In this document: positions 33,183 through 41,972 of the stretch, piece after piece
How positions within the stretch are numbered: position 1 is the first letter of the stretch
Layout of the letters: each line of letters starts with the position of its first letter
Source: Cobetia sp. L2A1
GTDB lineage: Bacteria > Pseudomonadota > Gammaproteobacteria > Pseudomonadales > Halomonadaceae
Direction: 5' to 3'
Assembly (NCBI RefSeq): GCF_009796845.1
Contig: NZ_CP047025.1
Location: 1,860,001 to 1,924,000, forward strand
DNA length: 64,000 nucleotides
The notes under the pieces: model-generated
Seen by the model: only the letters and a program-made list of their open reading frames with translations
What the model was told of the DNA's origin: nothing
Database searches by the model: none
Made by a program: the position numbers and the translations under genes

Positions 33183-35617
33183 GGCGTCATCCTGTCAAGA
33201 GATGTGTCTGTCTGTGAGGCTAGCCATTCTCGCTGCTGACAGGCTGCCATCATCACGCGCTCTGGCGTGGCAGGCGTGTCGAGTCGTGCGGCATGGCGAT
33301 AGTCGGTGAGCGAAGCAAGGGCATCGCGCAGCGCTGCCCAGACACTCATTGCCAGCATGAGAGGGGGTTCACCCACGGCCTTGGAGCGGTAGATGCTGGC
33401 CGCCGAATTGGGATGTCCCTCCAGCAGTTTTACCCGCAATGCCCCGGACGGCACATCACTGATCGCCGGAATCTTGTAGGTGGCCGGGCCATCGGTCAGC
33501 AGACGGCCCTCATCATTCCATTTCAACTCCTCGCTGGTCAGCCAGCCCATGCCCTGCACGAAACCGCCCTCAATCTGGCCGATGTCGATAGCCGGATTCA
33601 GGGAATCCCCCACATCGTGCAGGATGTCGGCCCCTTCCAGTCGGTATTCACCGCTCAGGGTATCCATCACGACTTCACACAGTGCTGCGCCGAAGGCGTA
33701 GTAGTAGAAGGGATGTCCGACTCCCTTCTCACGATCGTAATGAATGTCCGGTGTGGCGTAGAAGCCTTTCTCGGATAGCGAGATGCGTTCGATATAGGCC
33801 GCCTGCACCAGCTCACCCCAGCTCATCAGCACACCGCTGTCCCCGTGCAGCTCGCCATTGGCAAACGTGAGGCTGTCTCGCGGCTGAGCGAGATGTACGG
33901 CGGCGAAGTCCAATAGACGTGCCTTGAGACGCTGGCAGGCATCGCGCGTGGCCATGCCGTTGAGGTCTGCGCCTGAACTCGCTGCCGTCGGTGAGGTGTT
34001 GGGGACCTTGTCGGTGCGGGTGGCAGTGATACGGACCTTGTCGACCGGCAGCCCCAGTTCACGTGCGGCGACCTGAATCATCTTCGTGTGCAGGCCCTGG
34101 CCCATCTCGGTCCCGCCGTGATTCACCTGCACGCTACCGTCGGTATAGATATGCACTAGCGCACCGGCCTGATTGAGGTGCTTGGCGGTGAACGAGATGC
34201 CGAATTTGACCGGTGTCAGCGCCAGTCCTTTCTTGACCACTGGACTGGTAGCATTGAAGGCGCGAATCTCGGCGCGCCGCTGCCAGTAAAGCCCGTCTTC
34301 TTCGAGGCGTTCGATCAGGGTTGCCAGCAACGGATGCTGATTGACATGCTGACCGTAATGCGTGGTGTCACGGCCTTCGCAGTAGAGATTGCGCTTGCGG
34401 ATCTCCAGTGGGTCACGGCCCAGTTGACGGGCGATATCTTCCATCGCCGCCTCGACTGCCAACATGCCTTGCGGGCCACCAAAGCCACGAAAGGCGGTAT
34501 TGGATGCCACGTTGGTGCGCGCGCGAATGCCGCGCACATGAGCATTGCCAAGGAAGTAGGCATTGTCGGCATGAAACATGGCGCGATCGACAATGGCATC
34601 AGACAAGTCGGGGGAGTGGCCGCAGTCACCGATCAGCTCGATGATGGCCGATTCGATACGCCCACTGTCATCGACACCGAATTGGTAGTGATGATGAAAA
34701 GGGTGGCGCTTGCCGGTCAGGCGCATGTCATCACCACGTGACAGGCGTAGGCGGGCAGCACGACTAGTGTGGCGTGCCACCATTGCCGCAAGGCAGGCAA
34801 CAGGAGCGGCCTGAGTTTCCTTGCCACCAAAGCCGCCGCCCATGCGACGCGTTTCGACTGTCACGGCATGGAAGGGCACGCCGAGTACCTCGGCTACCAG
34901 CTTCTGTACTTCACTTGGATGCTGACTGGAGCTGTGTACCAGGAGTTCATCCTCTTCGCCTGGCAGTGCTAATGCCGCCTGGCTTTCGAGATAGAAATGC
35001 TCCTGTCCGCCACTCTCAAGCTCGCCTTCCAGCTGCCATACCGATTTTCTGAGTTGCAGGGCAACACTCTCGAGATCTGCCGGGCGTCCATTGGTGAGCC
35101 GTGCCTGGGTATGGGTAGGGCGCACCAGGTCGCCGTGCTTGGCGGCATCACGTGGGTCGAGGGTGATCGGCAATGGCGTCACGCTGACCTTGGCGAGACG
35201 TGCCGCTTGGCGCGCTGCACGCTCGTTCTCGGCGGCGACCACGAACAGTGCCTGTCCATGATGGCTGATGACATCGCTGACCAGTAATGGGTCCCCCGGG
35301 AAGACGGGCCCTACATCCTGATGGCCTGGTATATCCTTCGCGCTCAGGACACAGACCACACCGGGTGCAGCCCGTACGGCACTCACGTCAAGGTGATCGA
35401 GCGTGCCATGACCCACCTCGCTCAGGCCAATCGCCAGATGCAGGGTGCCGGCGGGTAATGGGAGGTCATCGATATAGCGCGCTGTGCCACTGACGTGACG
35501 CTCTGCACTCTCATGGGGAGCTGACTGACCCGCAGCACCACGGCCCGCGAGGGCGTGTGCTTGATCCGTTTCAGGCTCAAGGCTTTCTGTGGGCTCAAGA
35601 CTGTGCAAGGTACGCAT
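33179..35617 (-). CDS. xdhB: Xanthine dehydrogenase, molybdopterin-binding large subunit
   Basis: The 812-residue protein has the aldehyde oxidase/xanthine dehydrogenase a/b hammerhead domain (ESAERHVSGTARYIDDLPLP) and the molybdopterin domain with RMGGGFGGKETQAAPVACLA, AFRGFGGPQGM and, near the C-terminus, the KAVGEPPLMLA block that carries the catalytic glutamate. It oxidises hypoxanthine and xanthine to urate. I chose the ATG at 35617 with GGAG 7 bases upstream; it overlaps the end of xdhA by 23 bases. A longer frame to 35689 is possible but overlaps more. Confidence 0.95.
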   Translation of the reverse strand: MRTLHSLEPTESLEPETDQAHALAGRGAAGQSAPHESAERHVSGTARYIDDLPLPAGTLHLAIGLSEVGHGTLDHLDVSAVRAAPGVVCVLSAKDIPGHQDVGPVFPGDPLLVSDVISHHGQALFVVAAENERAARQAARLAKVSVTPLPITLDPRDAAKHGDLVRPTHTQARLTNGRPADLESVALQLRKSVWQLEGELESGGQEHFYLESQAALALPGEEDELLVHSSSQHPSEVQKLVAEVLGVPFHAVTVETRRMGGGFGGKETQAAPVACLAAMVARHTSRAARLRLSRGDDMRLTGKRHPFHHHYQFGVDDSGRIESAIIELIGDCGHSPDLSDAIVDRAMFHADNAYFLGNAHVRGIRARTNVASNTAFRGFGGPQGMLAVEAAMEDIARQLGRDPLEIRKRNLYCEGRDTTHYGQHVNQHPLLATLIERLEEDGLYWQRRAEIRAFNATSPVVKKGLALTPVKFGISFTAKHLNQAGALVHIYTDGSVQVNHGGTEMGQGLHTKMIQVAARELGLPVDKVRITATRTDKVPNTSPTAASSGADLNGMATRDACQRLKARLLDFAAVHLAQPRDSLTFANGELHGDSGVLMSWGELVQAAYIERISLSEKGFYATPDIHYDREKGVGHPFYYYAFGAALCEVVMDTLSGEYRLEGADILHDVGDSLNPAIDIGQIEGGFVQGMGWLTSEELKWNDEGRLLTDGPATYKIPAISDVPSGALRVKLLEGHPNSAASIYRSKAVGEPPLMLAMSVWAALRDALASLTDYRHAARLDTPATPERVMMAACQQREWLASQTDTSLDRMTP

Positions 35618-37142
35618 CGAGGCTCTCCGGCGGGGGGGTGATTGTGGACGAGGTTGCGCCAGTGCGCTCATTGAGTATGCGTTGGGCAATACGCGGGATC
35701 AGATGACTGGCGGCCTTGAGGCGATACTCCCGTGAGCCACGTACATCCGACAAGGGTGAGAAGTCAGCACTGGTGGCCTGCTCAATGACGCCGCGCATCT
35801 TGCTGTCGAGTGTTGCAGGGGCGAGGGAATCGAGCGGTGTCGTATCCAGCAGGGCTTCCAGATGATGCGCACGTGCGGGAATACCGGCCATGCCACCGAA
35901 AGCAACTCGCCAGTGTTGCGGGTGGCCATCGGCATCGCGTCGCCAGGCGAACACACCCAGGAGAGTGGAAATATCATCGTCGCGGCGCTTGGAGAGCTTG
36001 TAGGCTGCCAGCCGCTGGCTCGCCACCGGCTGCGGCAGGAAGACAGAGTGGATGATTTCATCCGGCAGCAGCTGGGTGCGCTTGTAGTCGAGGAAAAAGT
36101 CTTCAAGTTTGAGAATGCGTTCGCCGTGCTGATTCATGAGCTGCACGTAGGCTTCGAGGGCGATCAATAGCGGTGGCATATCGCCAATGGGCGAGGCGTT
36201 GCCGATGTTACCGCCTACGGTGCCGCGATTACGGATCTGCTCGCTACCCAAACGGTTCAGTAGCTCGGCTGCATCAGGATAGTGTTCGTGTAGTAGCGGC
36301 ATCAGCTGGCGGTAGGTCACTGCCGCACCCAGCCACCAGCCTGACTGTCCGGCGTATTCACCCTCATCAATGCGGCACAGGTCCGCTACCTGAGTGACGT
36401 CCAGCAGTGCTGAGAAGTCACTCAGGCGCTGGGTGTGCTCCAGCATCAGGTCGGTACCCCCGGCAATCAGTGGTATCTCGGGCTTTTCAGCACGAAGTGC
36501 CAGCAGTTCAGCCAATGTACGGGGTCGATGATGACAGCTGTCAGCATCGGTGTTTGATACAGCGACGGTTTCTGATACGCAAGCGAGTGTCCGTGATGAA
36601 CGTGCCGATAGAGTGGCCGCACCGAACTCACCTGACAACAGCCGATGCGCGGCGTCGCGAATGGGGCGATAGCCGGTGCAGCGACATAGATTACCGCCCA
36701 GTGCATGGTCGATCAGTGTGTCACGCTGGCGGTCATCGAAGAATTCGCCATCGCTCACACGCTGCTGATGATCGACATGCAGGACGGCCAGACTCATCGC
36801 GATACCAGGTGTACAGAATCCGCACTGGCTGGCGTGAGTGGTCACCAGTGCCTGCTGTACGGGAGAAAGTGAAGCTGTCTTGCTGGCAGGCGATGCCAAT
36901 CCTTCCACAGTGATCAGCTCACAACCTTCAAGCTGATGCGCCGGCATCAGGCAGGCATTGGCAGTGGTGAGAGGTTGGCCCGGTGACTGCAAGGCTATCG
37001 TGCAGGCACCGCAATCGCCAGATGCACATCCTTCCTTGGTGCCTGATTGCCCCAGCGAAGTGCGCAGCACCTCCAGCACGGTCGTTCCTGGTGCAGGAGT
37101 GGGCAGACAACACGCGTGTCCGTTCAAAGTGAAGTCGATCAT
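35595..37142 (-). CDS. xdhA: Xanthine dehydrogenase, FeS/FAD small subunit
   Basis: The 515-residue protein joins an N-terminal plant-type 2Fe-2S domain (C39, C44 and C47 in EGCASGDCGACT), a helical second 2Fe-2S domain (CGFCTPG and CRCTGYRP) and, after a 30-residue linker near residue 190-215, a FAD-binding domain (LIAGGTDLM; NRGTVGGNIGNASPIGDMPP). It passes electrons from XdhB to NAD. AGGA lies 7 bases before the ATG. First gene of xdhABC-guaD, transcribed away from the RutR-like regulator, with a RutR operator 143 bases upstream. Confidence 0.95.
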   Translation of the reverse strand: MIDFTLNGHACCLPTPAPGTTVLEVLRTSLGQSGTKEGCASGDCGACTIALQSPGQPLTTANACLMPAHQLEGCELITVEGLASPASKTASLSPVQQALVTTHASQCGFCTPGIAMSLAVLHVDHQQRVSDGEFFDDRQRDTLIDHALGGNLCRCTGYRPIRDAAHRLLSGEFGAATLSARSSRTLACVSETVAVSNTDADSCHHRPRTLAELLALRAEKPEIPLIAGGTDLMLEHTQRLSDFSALLDVTQVADLCRIDEGEYAGQSGWWLGAAVTYRQLMPLLHEHYPDAAELLNRLGSEQIRNRGTVGGNIGNASPIGDMPPLLIALEAYVQLMNQHGERILKLEDFFLDYKRTQLLPDEIIHSVFLPQPVASQRLAAYKLSKRRDDDISTLLGVFAWRRDADGHPQHWRVAFGGMAGIPARAHHLEALLDTTPLDSLAPATLDSKMRGVIEQATSADFSPLSDVRGSREYRLKAASHLIPRIAQRILNERTGATSSTITPPPESLDAYLAQS

Positions 37143-37284
37143 GCTGGCATCCTGTCAGGTCGTATTGTCATTGTGGTGCCTTGTACGCGATGACGCAGGC
37201 CGAGATCTATAGTGAATTCATGTCGGGGCATGAGCGGCGTCGAATCAGCAGTTAACCATGCCATGTTGTATTTCTAGCAACAAT

Positions 37285-37300
37285 CTGACCAAATGGTCAG
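37285..37300. promoter_or_regulatory. RutR-type operator between xdhA and the TetR gene
   Basis: CTGACCAAATGGTCAG matches the RutR consensus TTGACCAnnTGGTCAA at all inner positions and is a perfect inverted repeat around AA. It lies between the divergent xdhA operon and a RutR-like regulator gene, a standard autoregulatory arrangement. A second, weaker copy is at 1098-1113 before uraH-puuD. Confidence 0.8.
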
Positions 37301-37371
37301 TCTATGATGTGTTATTTTTGTCACTGCGCTCATGCACTGAGAAATCTAGTGTTTTTTTAGGTGAAGATTTT

Positions 37372-37415
37372 CTCAGCAGCACTCTCCGTCATACGCGACG
37401 GAGAGTGCTGCTGAG
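37372..37415. promoter_or_regulatory. Perfect 19-bp inverted repeat upstream of the RutR-like gene
   Basis: CTCAGCAGCACTCTCCGTC (37372-37390) and its exact complement (37397-37415) flank ATACGC. It lies between the RutR operator and the regulator start, 36 bases before the ATG, and is followed by AGTGTTTTCGC. It could be an attenuator in the leader, a terminator or a second protein-binding site. Confidence 0.6.
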
Positions 37416-37451
37416 AGTGTTTTCGCAAGATAATTCCTGACTTGATGAGTG

Positions 37452-38135
37452 ATGCCGATGCCCGCGGATTCTCCTTCTTCTCTGTATGCCGAAGTCCGTC
37501 GTTCTCGTAATGCAGAATTTAGCGTGGCCCCTATCAGTTCTCCCCGTGAGCAGGCGGAGAGCCGTATTCTTGAAGCTGCAGAGTGTGTGTTTGCCTGTCA
37601 TGGCTATCGTGGCAGCACCTTGAAGCAGATTGCCGATGTGGCCGAGCTGCCCAAGGCGAATCTGCTGTATTACTTTGGCTCCAAGGAAAAGCTCTATGTG
37701 CACCTGCTGGAGCAGACGTTGACGCGCTGGAATGCATCACTTGAAGATATCTCGCCTGACGATGAGCCGCGCGATGTGTTGGAGGCACTGGTACGCACGA
37801 AGTTACAACTGGCGCGTCAGGCACCACAGGCATCGCGCCTGTTCGCGGCTGAGGTCATCAGTGGCGCACCTTTCTTGCGTGAGTATCTCAGTGGGCCACT
37901 GCGTGACTGGGTACAGGTGCGTTGCGATGTGATGAAAGCCTGGATGGCAGTCGGCAAGCTGCGTGAGGCGGAACCGATGTGGGTGATCTATTTGATATGG
38001 TCTACCACTCAGCACTACGCTGACTTTGCGGCCCAGATCGATTATCTCGGCGGGGCCCCACAGAGCGATGAAGACTGGGAACGTCTGGCAGACTTTGTCT
38101 CCAGCACGCTGTGTGATGGTCTTTGCCCGCGCTAG
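37452..38135 (+). CDS. TetR-family regulator, RutR-like
   Basis: The roughly 227-residue protein has a 30-residue leader, then a TetR DNA-binding domain (ESRILEAAECVFACHGYRGS, LKQIADVAELPKANLLYYFG) and a C-terminal domain ending in WVIYLIWSTTQHYADFAAQI, typical of the RutR (YcdC) branch. RutR of E. coli binds uracil and thymine and controls pyrimidine use and purine degradation genes. Here it diverges from xdhABC-guaD with a RutR-type operator in between. Start codon is uncertain (ATGs at 37452 and 37458, GTG at 37449), with only a weak ribosome site. Ligand could be a pyrimidine or a purine. Confidence 0.85.
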   Translation: MPMPADSPSSLYAEVRRSRNAEFSVAPISSPREQAESRILEAAECVFACHGYRGSTLKQIADVAELPKANLLYYFGSKEKLYVHLLEQTLTRWNASLEDISPDDEPRDVLEALVRTKLQLARQAPQASRLFAAEVISGAPFLREYLSGPLRDWVQVRCDVMKAWMAVGKLREAEPMWVIYLIWSTTQHYADFAAQIDYLGGAPQSDEDWERLADFVSSTLCDGLCPR

Positions 38136-38154
38136 CGCTGTCGTGATTATCAAG

Positions 38155-38228
38155 GTGAGGTGCTTTTGCTGGCACCTCACACACAACAATGCCCGCTCCG
38201 GTTTTCGGGGCGGGCATTGTTGTGTGTG
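38155..38228. terminator. Overlapping terminator hairpins after the RutR-like gene
   Basis: GTGAGGTGC (38155-38163) pairs with GCACCTCAC (38172-38180), and CACACACAACAATGCCCGC (38178-38196) pairs exactly with 38210-38228. The two stems share bases 38178-38180, so they partly exclude each other. The region ends two convergent genes. Confidence 0.75.
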
Positions 38229-38295
38229 AACGAGATCAAGGAACAGGCATTGTGTGATTGAGCAGTTGACCCGAATGTCCGTGGTATGGGCTCGG

Positions 38296-38871
38296 CTAAC
38301 TGACCAGTGCCAAAGCTGCCATCCTGACATTTGAAAGCGTGGCACCTTGCAGCTGTTGAGTTTCACAATGTTGGTGCATCTGCCAGCTATCACGGCTCTC
38401 TGTGGCGAGATAGATCAATGCGGCATCTGCCCTGAGCCACAAACGGGCCAGGTCTCGCTGGTGTCGGGTACGATTGGCAGTTGGCAGCGCGTTAGCGGTA
38501 ACGATGACCACGGGTGCCTTGAGTAACCAGCGTGGCGCATGGTTAGGCCAACTGTGATGTACGGCCTCCAGCCATGGTGCCTGGGGATGCGCGGGGGAGG
38601 CTTGCCAGCGCCAGCCACGACCGACTTCCATGATGCCGCGCGTCGTCCAGATCAGGCTGCGGCGAGGGAGTTGACGCTCAAGACTCGCCAGCAACACATT
38701 GTCGCTATCGGTCAGTGGTTGTATTGCGCCATTCTCAAGGCTCAAACGTTCTCCTGCGTGCTGACCGATGATCAGCTCAACCTGAACACGTGCGACCGGC
38801 GCTCCTACTGGTAGACTATTTTCCAGTGGGATGTGCATGCCGCACTCCATGCCAATGGTATAGACGCTCAT
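38296..38871 (-). CDS. Hypothetical protein, second of a coupled pair
   Basis: The 191-residue protein is not recognised. It has no signal peptide or membrane segment. The N-terminal third looks beta-rich (VARVQVELIIGQHAGERLSL), the middle is rich in tryptophan (ASPAHPQAPWLEAVHHSWPN), and it ends with a helical part. Its ATG overlaps the stop of the gene before it (ATGA at 38868-38871), which supports a real, translationally coupled gene. Neighbours are the purine regulator on one side and an RpiR regulator on the other; neither explains it. Confidence 0.6.
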   Translation of the reverse strand: MSVYTIGMECGMHIPLENSLPVGAPVARVQVELIIGQHAGERLSLENGAIQPLTDSDNVLLASLERQLPRRSLIWTTRGIMEVGRGWRWQASPAHPQAPWLEAVHHSWPNHAPRWLLKAPVVIVTANALPTANRTRHQRDLARLWLRADAALIYLATESRDSWQMHQHCETQQLQGATLSNVRMAALALVS

Positions 38872-39227
38872 GCCAGCATACCTCGGCGGGCCAATGCCTG
38901 ATGGCGATGCAGAATTTCCCAGTCGGCCTGTACCGTATGAATGACCTCAGGATTGAAGACCGCTTGCTGCTTCGCGATAAGTGAAGAGGCGATGTCGCCT
39001 GAACTGCGGGTATCGTGAGGTGAAATCTCACTGGAAGAGGATGTCTGCAGACTGGAAGACGGGGCGATATAACCCATCGCCATCACATCCAGGAGTTGAT
39101 GAGATTCTGTCTGGTCAGCCACTTTTGTCACGGCAGTCCGCGACAATAGCGTGAACTTCTGCGTGGTGACCTTGGCAGTCATGGCCCGGCAGGTTTCGAG
39201 AAGTGTTGTCATCGGAGTGGTGGCCAT
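38868..39227 (-). CDS. Hypothetical protein, first of a coupled pair
   Basis: The 119-residue protein has a Ser/Thr-rich centre (about residues 57-75) that looks disordered, and a C-terminal helix (VIHTVQADWEILHRHQALAR). No family is recognised. A good ribosome site (AAGGAG, 7 bases before the ATG) and the four-base overlap with the next gene argue that it is translated. Together the pair could be a taxon-restricted two-gene unit. Confidence 0.58.
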   Translation of the reverse strand: MATTPMTTLLETCRAMTAKVTTQKFTLLSRTAVTKVADQTESHQLLDVMAMGYIAPSSSLQTSSSSEISPHDTRSSGDIASSLIAKQQAVFNPEVIHTVQADWEILHRHQALARRGMLA

Positions 39228-39600
39228 GAGAAAGCTCCTTGCTCATCGCGAGCGCTTTATCGGAAAGATTACAGCCAAGGTGTTGAGTGACTGCCCACCA
39301 TAGTTAAGCGTATAGCATGCCTAGCGATGCGATATTATAGGTAAAACAAGGATTTGAGGTTGTTAATGGTTGGCCGAGCATGGGTCATCATGCTCTGGTG
39401 ACCCTTTGTATCCGCTTATCATCGTCTTTTGTGCACTATTGACTCACTGCTGGCCCGGCGATTGCACTGTCATGGGGCGCATTGAGACTGGGGGTGATTC
39501 ATCATTTTGCTATCTGGCGCATTGATATGCTGTTTCTCGAAGGTTTTCACGGCTTCCTCGAGTATCTTTTCAGTTCATAATAGAGGCAGGGATCACGATC
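39228..39600. other. Divergent intergenic region before the RpiR gene
   Basis: No gene is visible in 373 bases. An imperfectly spaced palindrome GAGCATG (39376-39382) / CATGCTC (39389-39395) lies near the middle and overlaps GGGTCA (39382-39387) and TGACCC (39399-39404), a second inverted repeat. These are candidates for the operator of the RpiR-type regulator. Confidence 0.45.
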
Positions 39601-40548
39601 ATGACGCGTACTCCTCGCGATGATGCAACGCAGGCCATGTTGGATGGCTCACGTTCACTGGATACAGCGCCGCTCTCGACCCCTTTGGTATCAACGCAAG
39701 TTGAGCGAATGGCAGGCGTGAGCCTTCACCAGCGTCTGACGCGTTCGTTGGAGCAACTGACCCCTAACGAACAGCGCATCGCGCGCTTTTTACTCGCGCA
39801 TCAGGATGAGCTGGCGCTCTACAATGCCGCCGAACTTTCTCGACTGACGAATGTGTCCAAGGCGACCGTCAGTCGATTGTTTCGGCGGTTGGGCTATCGG
39901 GATTTCCGTGAAGCGCGTGATCAAGCACGTAGCTTGCGTCAGGCGGGGGTGCCGGTGGCTCTGGCCGCGCCCACCACAGATCATCATCAGCGTCATTATG
40001 AGCAGGAATGTCGCAATCTACGCCAGGCACTGGCAGCGTTGGACATGCTGGATATCGACGCCTTGTGTCGAGCGTTGATAGCGGCGGGTGGTATTCAGAT
40101 CATTGGCTTTCGCAATGCTTATCCGCTGGCGCTGCACTTGCGGCAACAGTTGCTGCAGCTGCGCGCTCACGTTGGCGTATTACCACAACCAGGGCAGTCA
40201 TTGGGCGAGGAGGTCGCGCGTCTGACAGCCTCTGACGCCGTTATCGTGTTTGCGATGCGGCGGCGCCCCAAGGAACTGGCGCGCTTACTGGAATGGCTGG
40301 GCCAGGCACCCTGTACTGTCATGCTGATCTGTGACGACAGTCTCACGTATATACCGGCGGGTATTGAGCATGTACTGCGCTGTCCACTCGACAGTATCAG
40401 CGCCTTCGATAGTTACGCCGCGGCCATGAGTCAGATTAACTTGCTGGCAACACGCTTGTTGCATCACGACCTTGTCGGAGGACGTAGCCAGATTCGTCGT
40501 GTTACTGACACCTTCGAGACACTTGATGAGTTAAGTGGTGGTAAATAG
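39601..40548 (+). CDS. MurR/RpiR-family transcriptional regulator
   Basis: The 315-residue protein has a 35-residue disordered N-terminus, an RpiR helix-turn-helix domain (LEQLTPNEQRIARFLLAHQD, AELSRLTNVSKATVSRLFRR) and a SIS domain after residue 130 (GGIQIIGFRNAYPLALHLRQ; SDAVIVFAMRRRPKELARLL). SIS domains of this family bind phosphosugars, but many members near amino-acid or purine genes respond to other ligands. AGGGA lies 8 bases before the ATG. It is divergent from the hypothetical pair, which it may control. Confidence 0.9.
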   Translation: MTRTPRDDATQAMLDGSRSLDTAPLSTPLVSTQVERMAGVSLHQRLTRSLEQLTPNEQRIARFLLAHQDELALYNAAELSRLTNVSKATVSRLFRRLGYRDFREARDQARSLRQAGVPVALAAPTTDHHQRHYEQECRNLRQALAALDMLDIDALCRALIAAGGIQIIGFRNAYPLALHLRQQLLQLRAHVGVLPQPGQSLGEEVARLTASDAVIVFAMRRRPKELARLLEWLGQAPCTVMLICDDSLTYIPAGIEHVLRCPLDSISAFDSYAAAMSQINLLATRLLHHDLVGGRSQIRRVTDTFETLDELSGGK

Positions 40549-40823
40549 TAGTGGCTATGACTGGCTCGTCATTGTTGATTGACACATGATATAGGCGCTG
40601 GTTTTATTAACCAGTAGGCGAGTCACTTTGGGGTTACTTGGGATGGTTAGTAATTCGTTATCAATTAATTATTAAGCAATACCTTGCCGTAAGAAGGATT
40701 CTGCTGATCAGTCGTCAAGATTCAATGCGGGCGCCTGTCGTTGACTATTATCAATAGACTCGATGTTTTGCAGTGGCAGGCTGTGAGATAGACCTGGGGC
40801 AGTTGGCCCCAGGACGCTACTCT

Positions 40824-41261
40824 TCATATCTTGCGGAGGCTAATGCTCGGGCTATTGGCAGTGCGGTGTTGCTCGAAGTGTTCCAGGCGTTCCAGCTTTT
40901 CCTCTGTCAGCTCGAGTTGTTGCACGTACCGCCAAAGCGGCAGCCCGCGTGCTCTCGCACGTTGCTCCAATGCTTCCTTGGTGGCCTGATCGATATTGGC
41001 TCGCGCCAACTGGTGCCGTGATTTATATCGGTGTGATCTTACGTTGTCACGCGCGCGTCGCCACTCGTCATCGGTGGCCCATTTATCCGCCCACACGAGC
41101 AGGCTATGGGCATCACGGATCTTGATAAGGTCGGCCCGAGGCTGAATCTTGCCCTCACAGGCCGCTTGTCCCAGGAAATACCGAACATATAAAACGACCT
41201 CATCCTGAGGGGGCGCAGTCTTGTTCATAAGCGAGAGGGCCGGCGTTGGTGGCCGACCCAT
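40824..41261 (-). CDS. Hypothetical protein, last gene of the Ter minus operon
   Basis: The soluble, helical and strongly charged protein (145 residues; 134 if the ATG at 41228 is used) is not recognised. Features are VLYVRYFLGQAACEGKIQPR near the N-terminus and a long amphipathic, possibly coiled C-terminal half (QATKEALEQRARARGLPLWR then LELTEEKLERLEHFEQH). It begins 18 bases after the TerD-type gene on the same strand, so it belongs to the Ter operon. The start is uncertain because the only purine-rich site abuts the first ATG. Confidence 0.6.
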   Translation of the reverse strand: MGRPPTPALSLMNKTAPPQDEVVLYVRYFLGQAACEGKIQPRADLIKIRDAHSLLVWADKWATDDEWRRARDNVRSHRYKSRHQLARANIDQATKEALEQRARARGLPLWRYVQQLELTEEKLERLEHFEQHRTANSPSISLRKI

Positions 41262-41279
41262 CCTCCCGATGCATGATGA

Positions 41280-41900
41280 TTACGCGCTGATGTAGTCCTG
41301 AGCGAAGGAGGCGAGGGTCGTCTTCAAGTCGCGGGCTTCGACGGCAACGCCGATGGAACGGAATTTCCAATCGCTACCGTGACGATAGACACTGCCCAGA
41401 ATCATGCTGACACGGCCAGAGAAGGTCGCGTCATTTGCGACGTCAAAGGTGGCAAACACTTCACCCTGACCCGCGCGGCCATTATGGATACGTGCACTGG
41501 CGAACGGGATGTCACCGAAGTTCTGCTGATTGAAGGAGTTCAGCACCAATGCCAGCTGAGTCACGCTGCTGGGTACCTTGTTGAGATTGATCTGAATGAT
41601 CTCGTTGTCCTGTCCATCATCGCCGCCGGTATCGCCAACGCGATCATCACCGCTGTGCTTGATGGAGCTGCATTTCGAAGTGAGCTGACCAAAATAGATG
41701 ATGTCGACGATCTTGCCACTGGCATCGAACATGCCGATGGAGGCATCCAGATCGACGGCTTGATGTTTGACGCCGCCAAACAGTTTCTTCTTCTCGATGG
41801 CGCCCCAGTTCACACCGATTTCGATGTAATCCAGCTTGGAGCCGTCATCCTTGGCGAGACTGATGCGCTGACCCTTGGACAGATTGATAGCCATTGTCAT
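41280..41900 (-). CDS. TerD-family stress protein (TerZ-like)
   Basis: The protein of about 206 residues starts MTMAINLSKGQRISL, then has VNWGAIEKKKLF, DLDASIGMFD and a C-terminal VYRHGSDWKFRSIGVAVEAR. These are the paired TerD-domain motifs, with acidic loops (SGDDRVGDTGGDDGQDNE) that bind calcium or other metals in characterised members. ATGs at 41900 and 41894 are both possible; the former is closer to AAGGA. TerD proteins are cytoplasmic or membrane-associated and are linked to tellurite, phage and colicin resistance. The basic KKKLFGG insert sets it apart from the two other TerD copies in this operon. Confidence 0.93.
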   Translation of the reverse strand: MTMAINLSKGQRISLAKDDGSKLDYIEIGVNWGAIEKKKLFGGVKHQAVDLDASIGMFDASGKIVDIIYFGQLTSKCSSIKHSGDDRVGDTGGDDGQDNEIIQINLNKVPSSVTQLALVLNSFNQQNFGDIPFASARIHNGRAGQGEVFATFDVANDATFSGRVSMILGSVYRHGSDWKFRSIGVAVEARDLKTTLASFAQDYISA

Positions 41901-41972
41901 GTGCTTCCTTGTTGCGTGCCGGTGTCCCGGCAGAGAGTCGGAGCAGGCCACCCGTGGGATGACCCGAGTACG

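Noticed and set aside
32208..33239. A 343-codon plus-strand frame across xdhC
   Set aside because: It lies opposite a well-supported gene with overlapping starts and stops.
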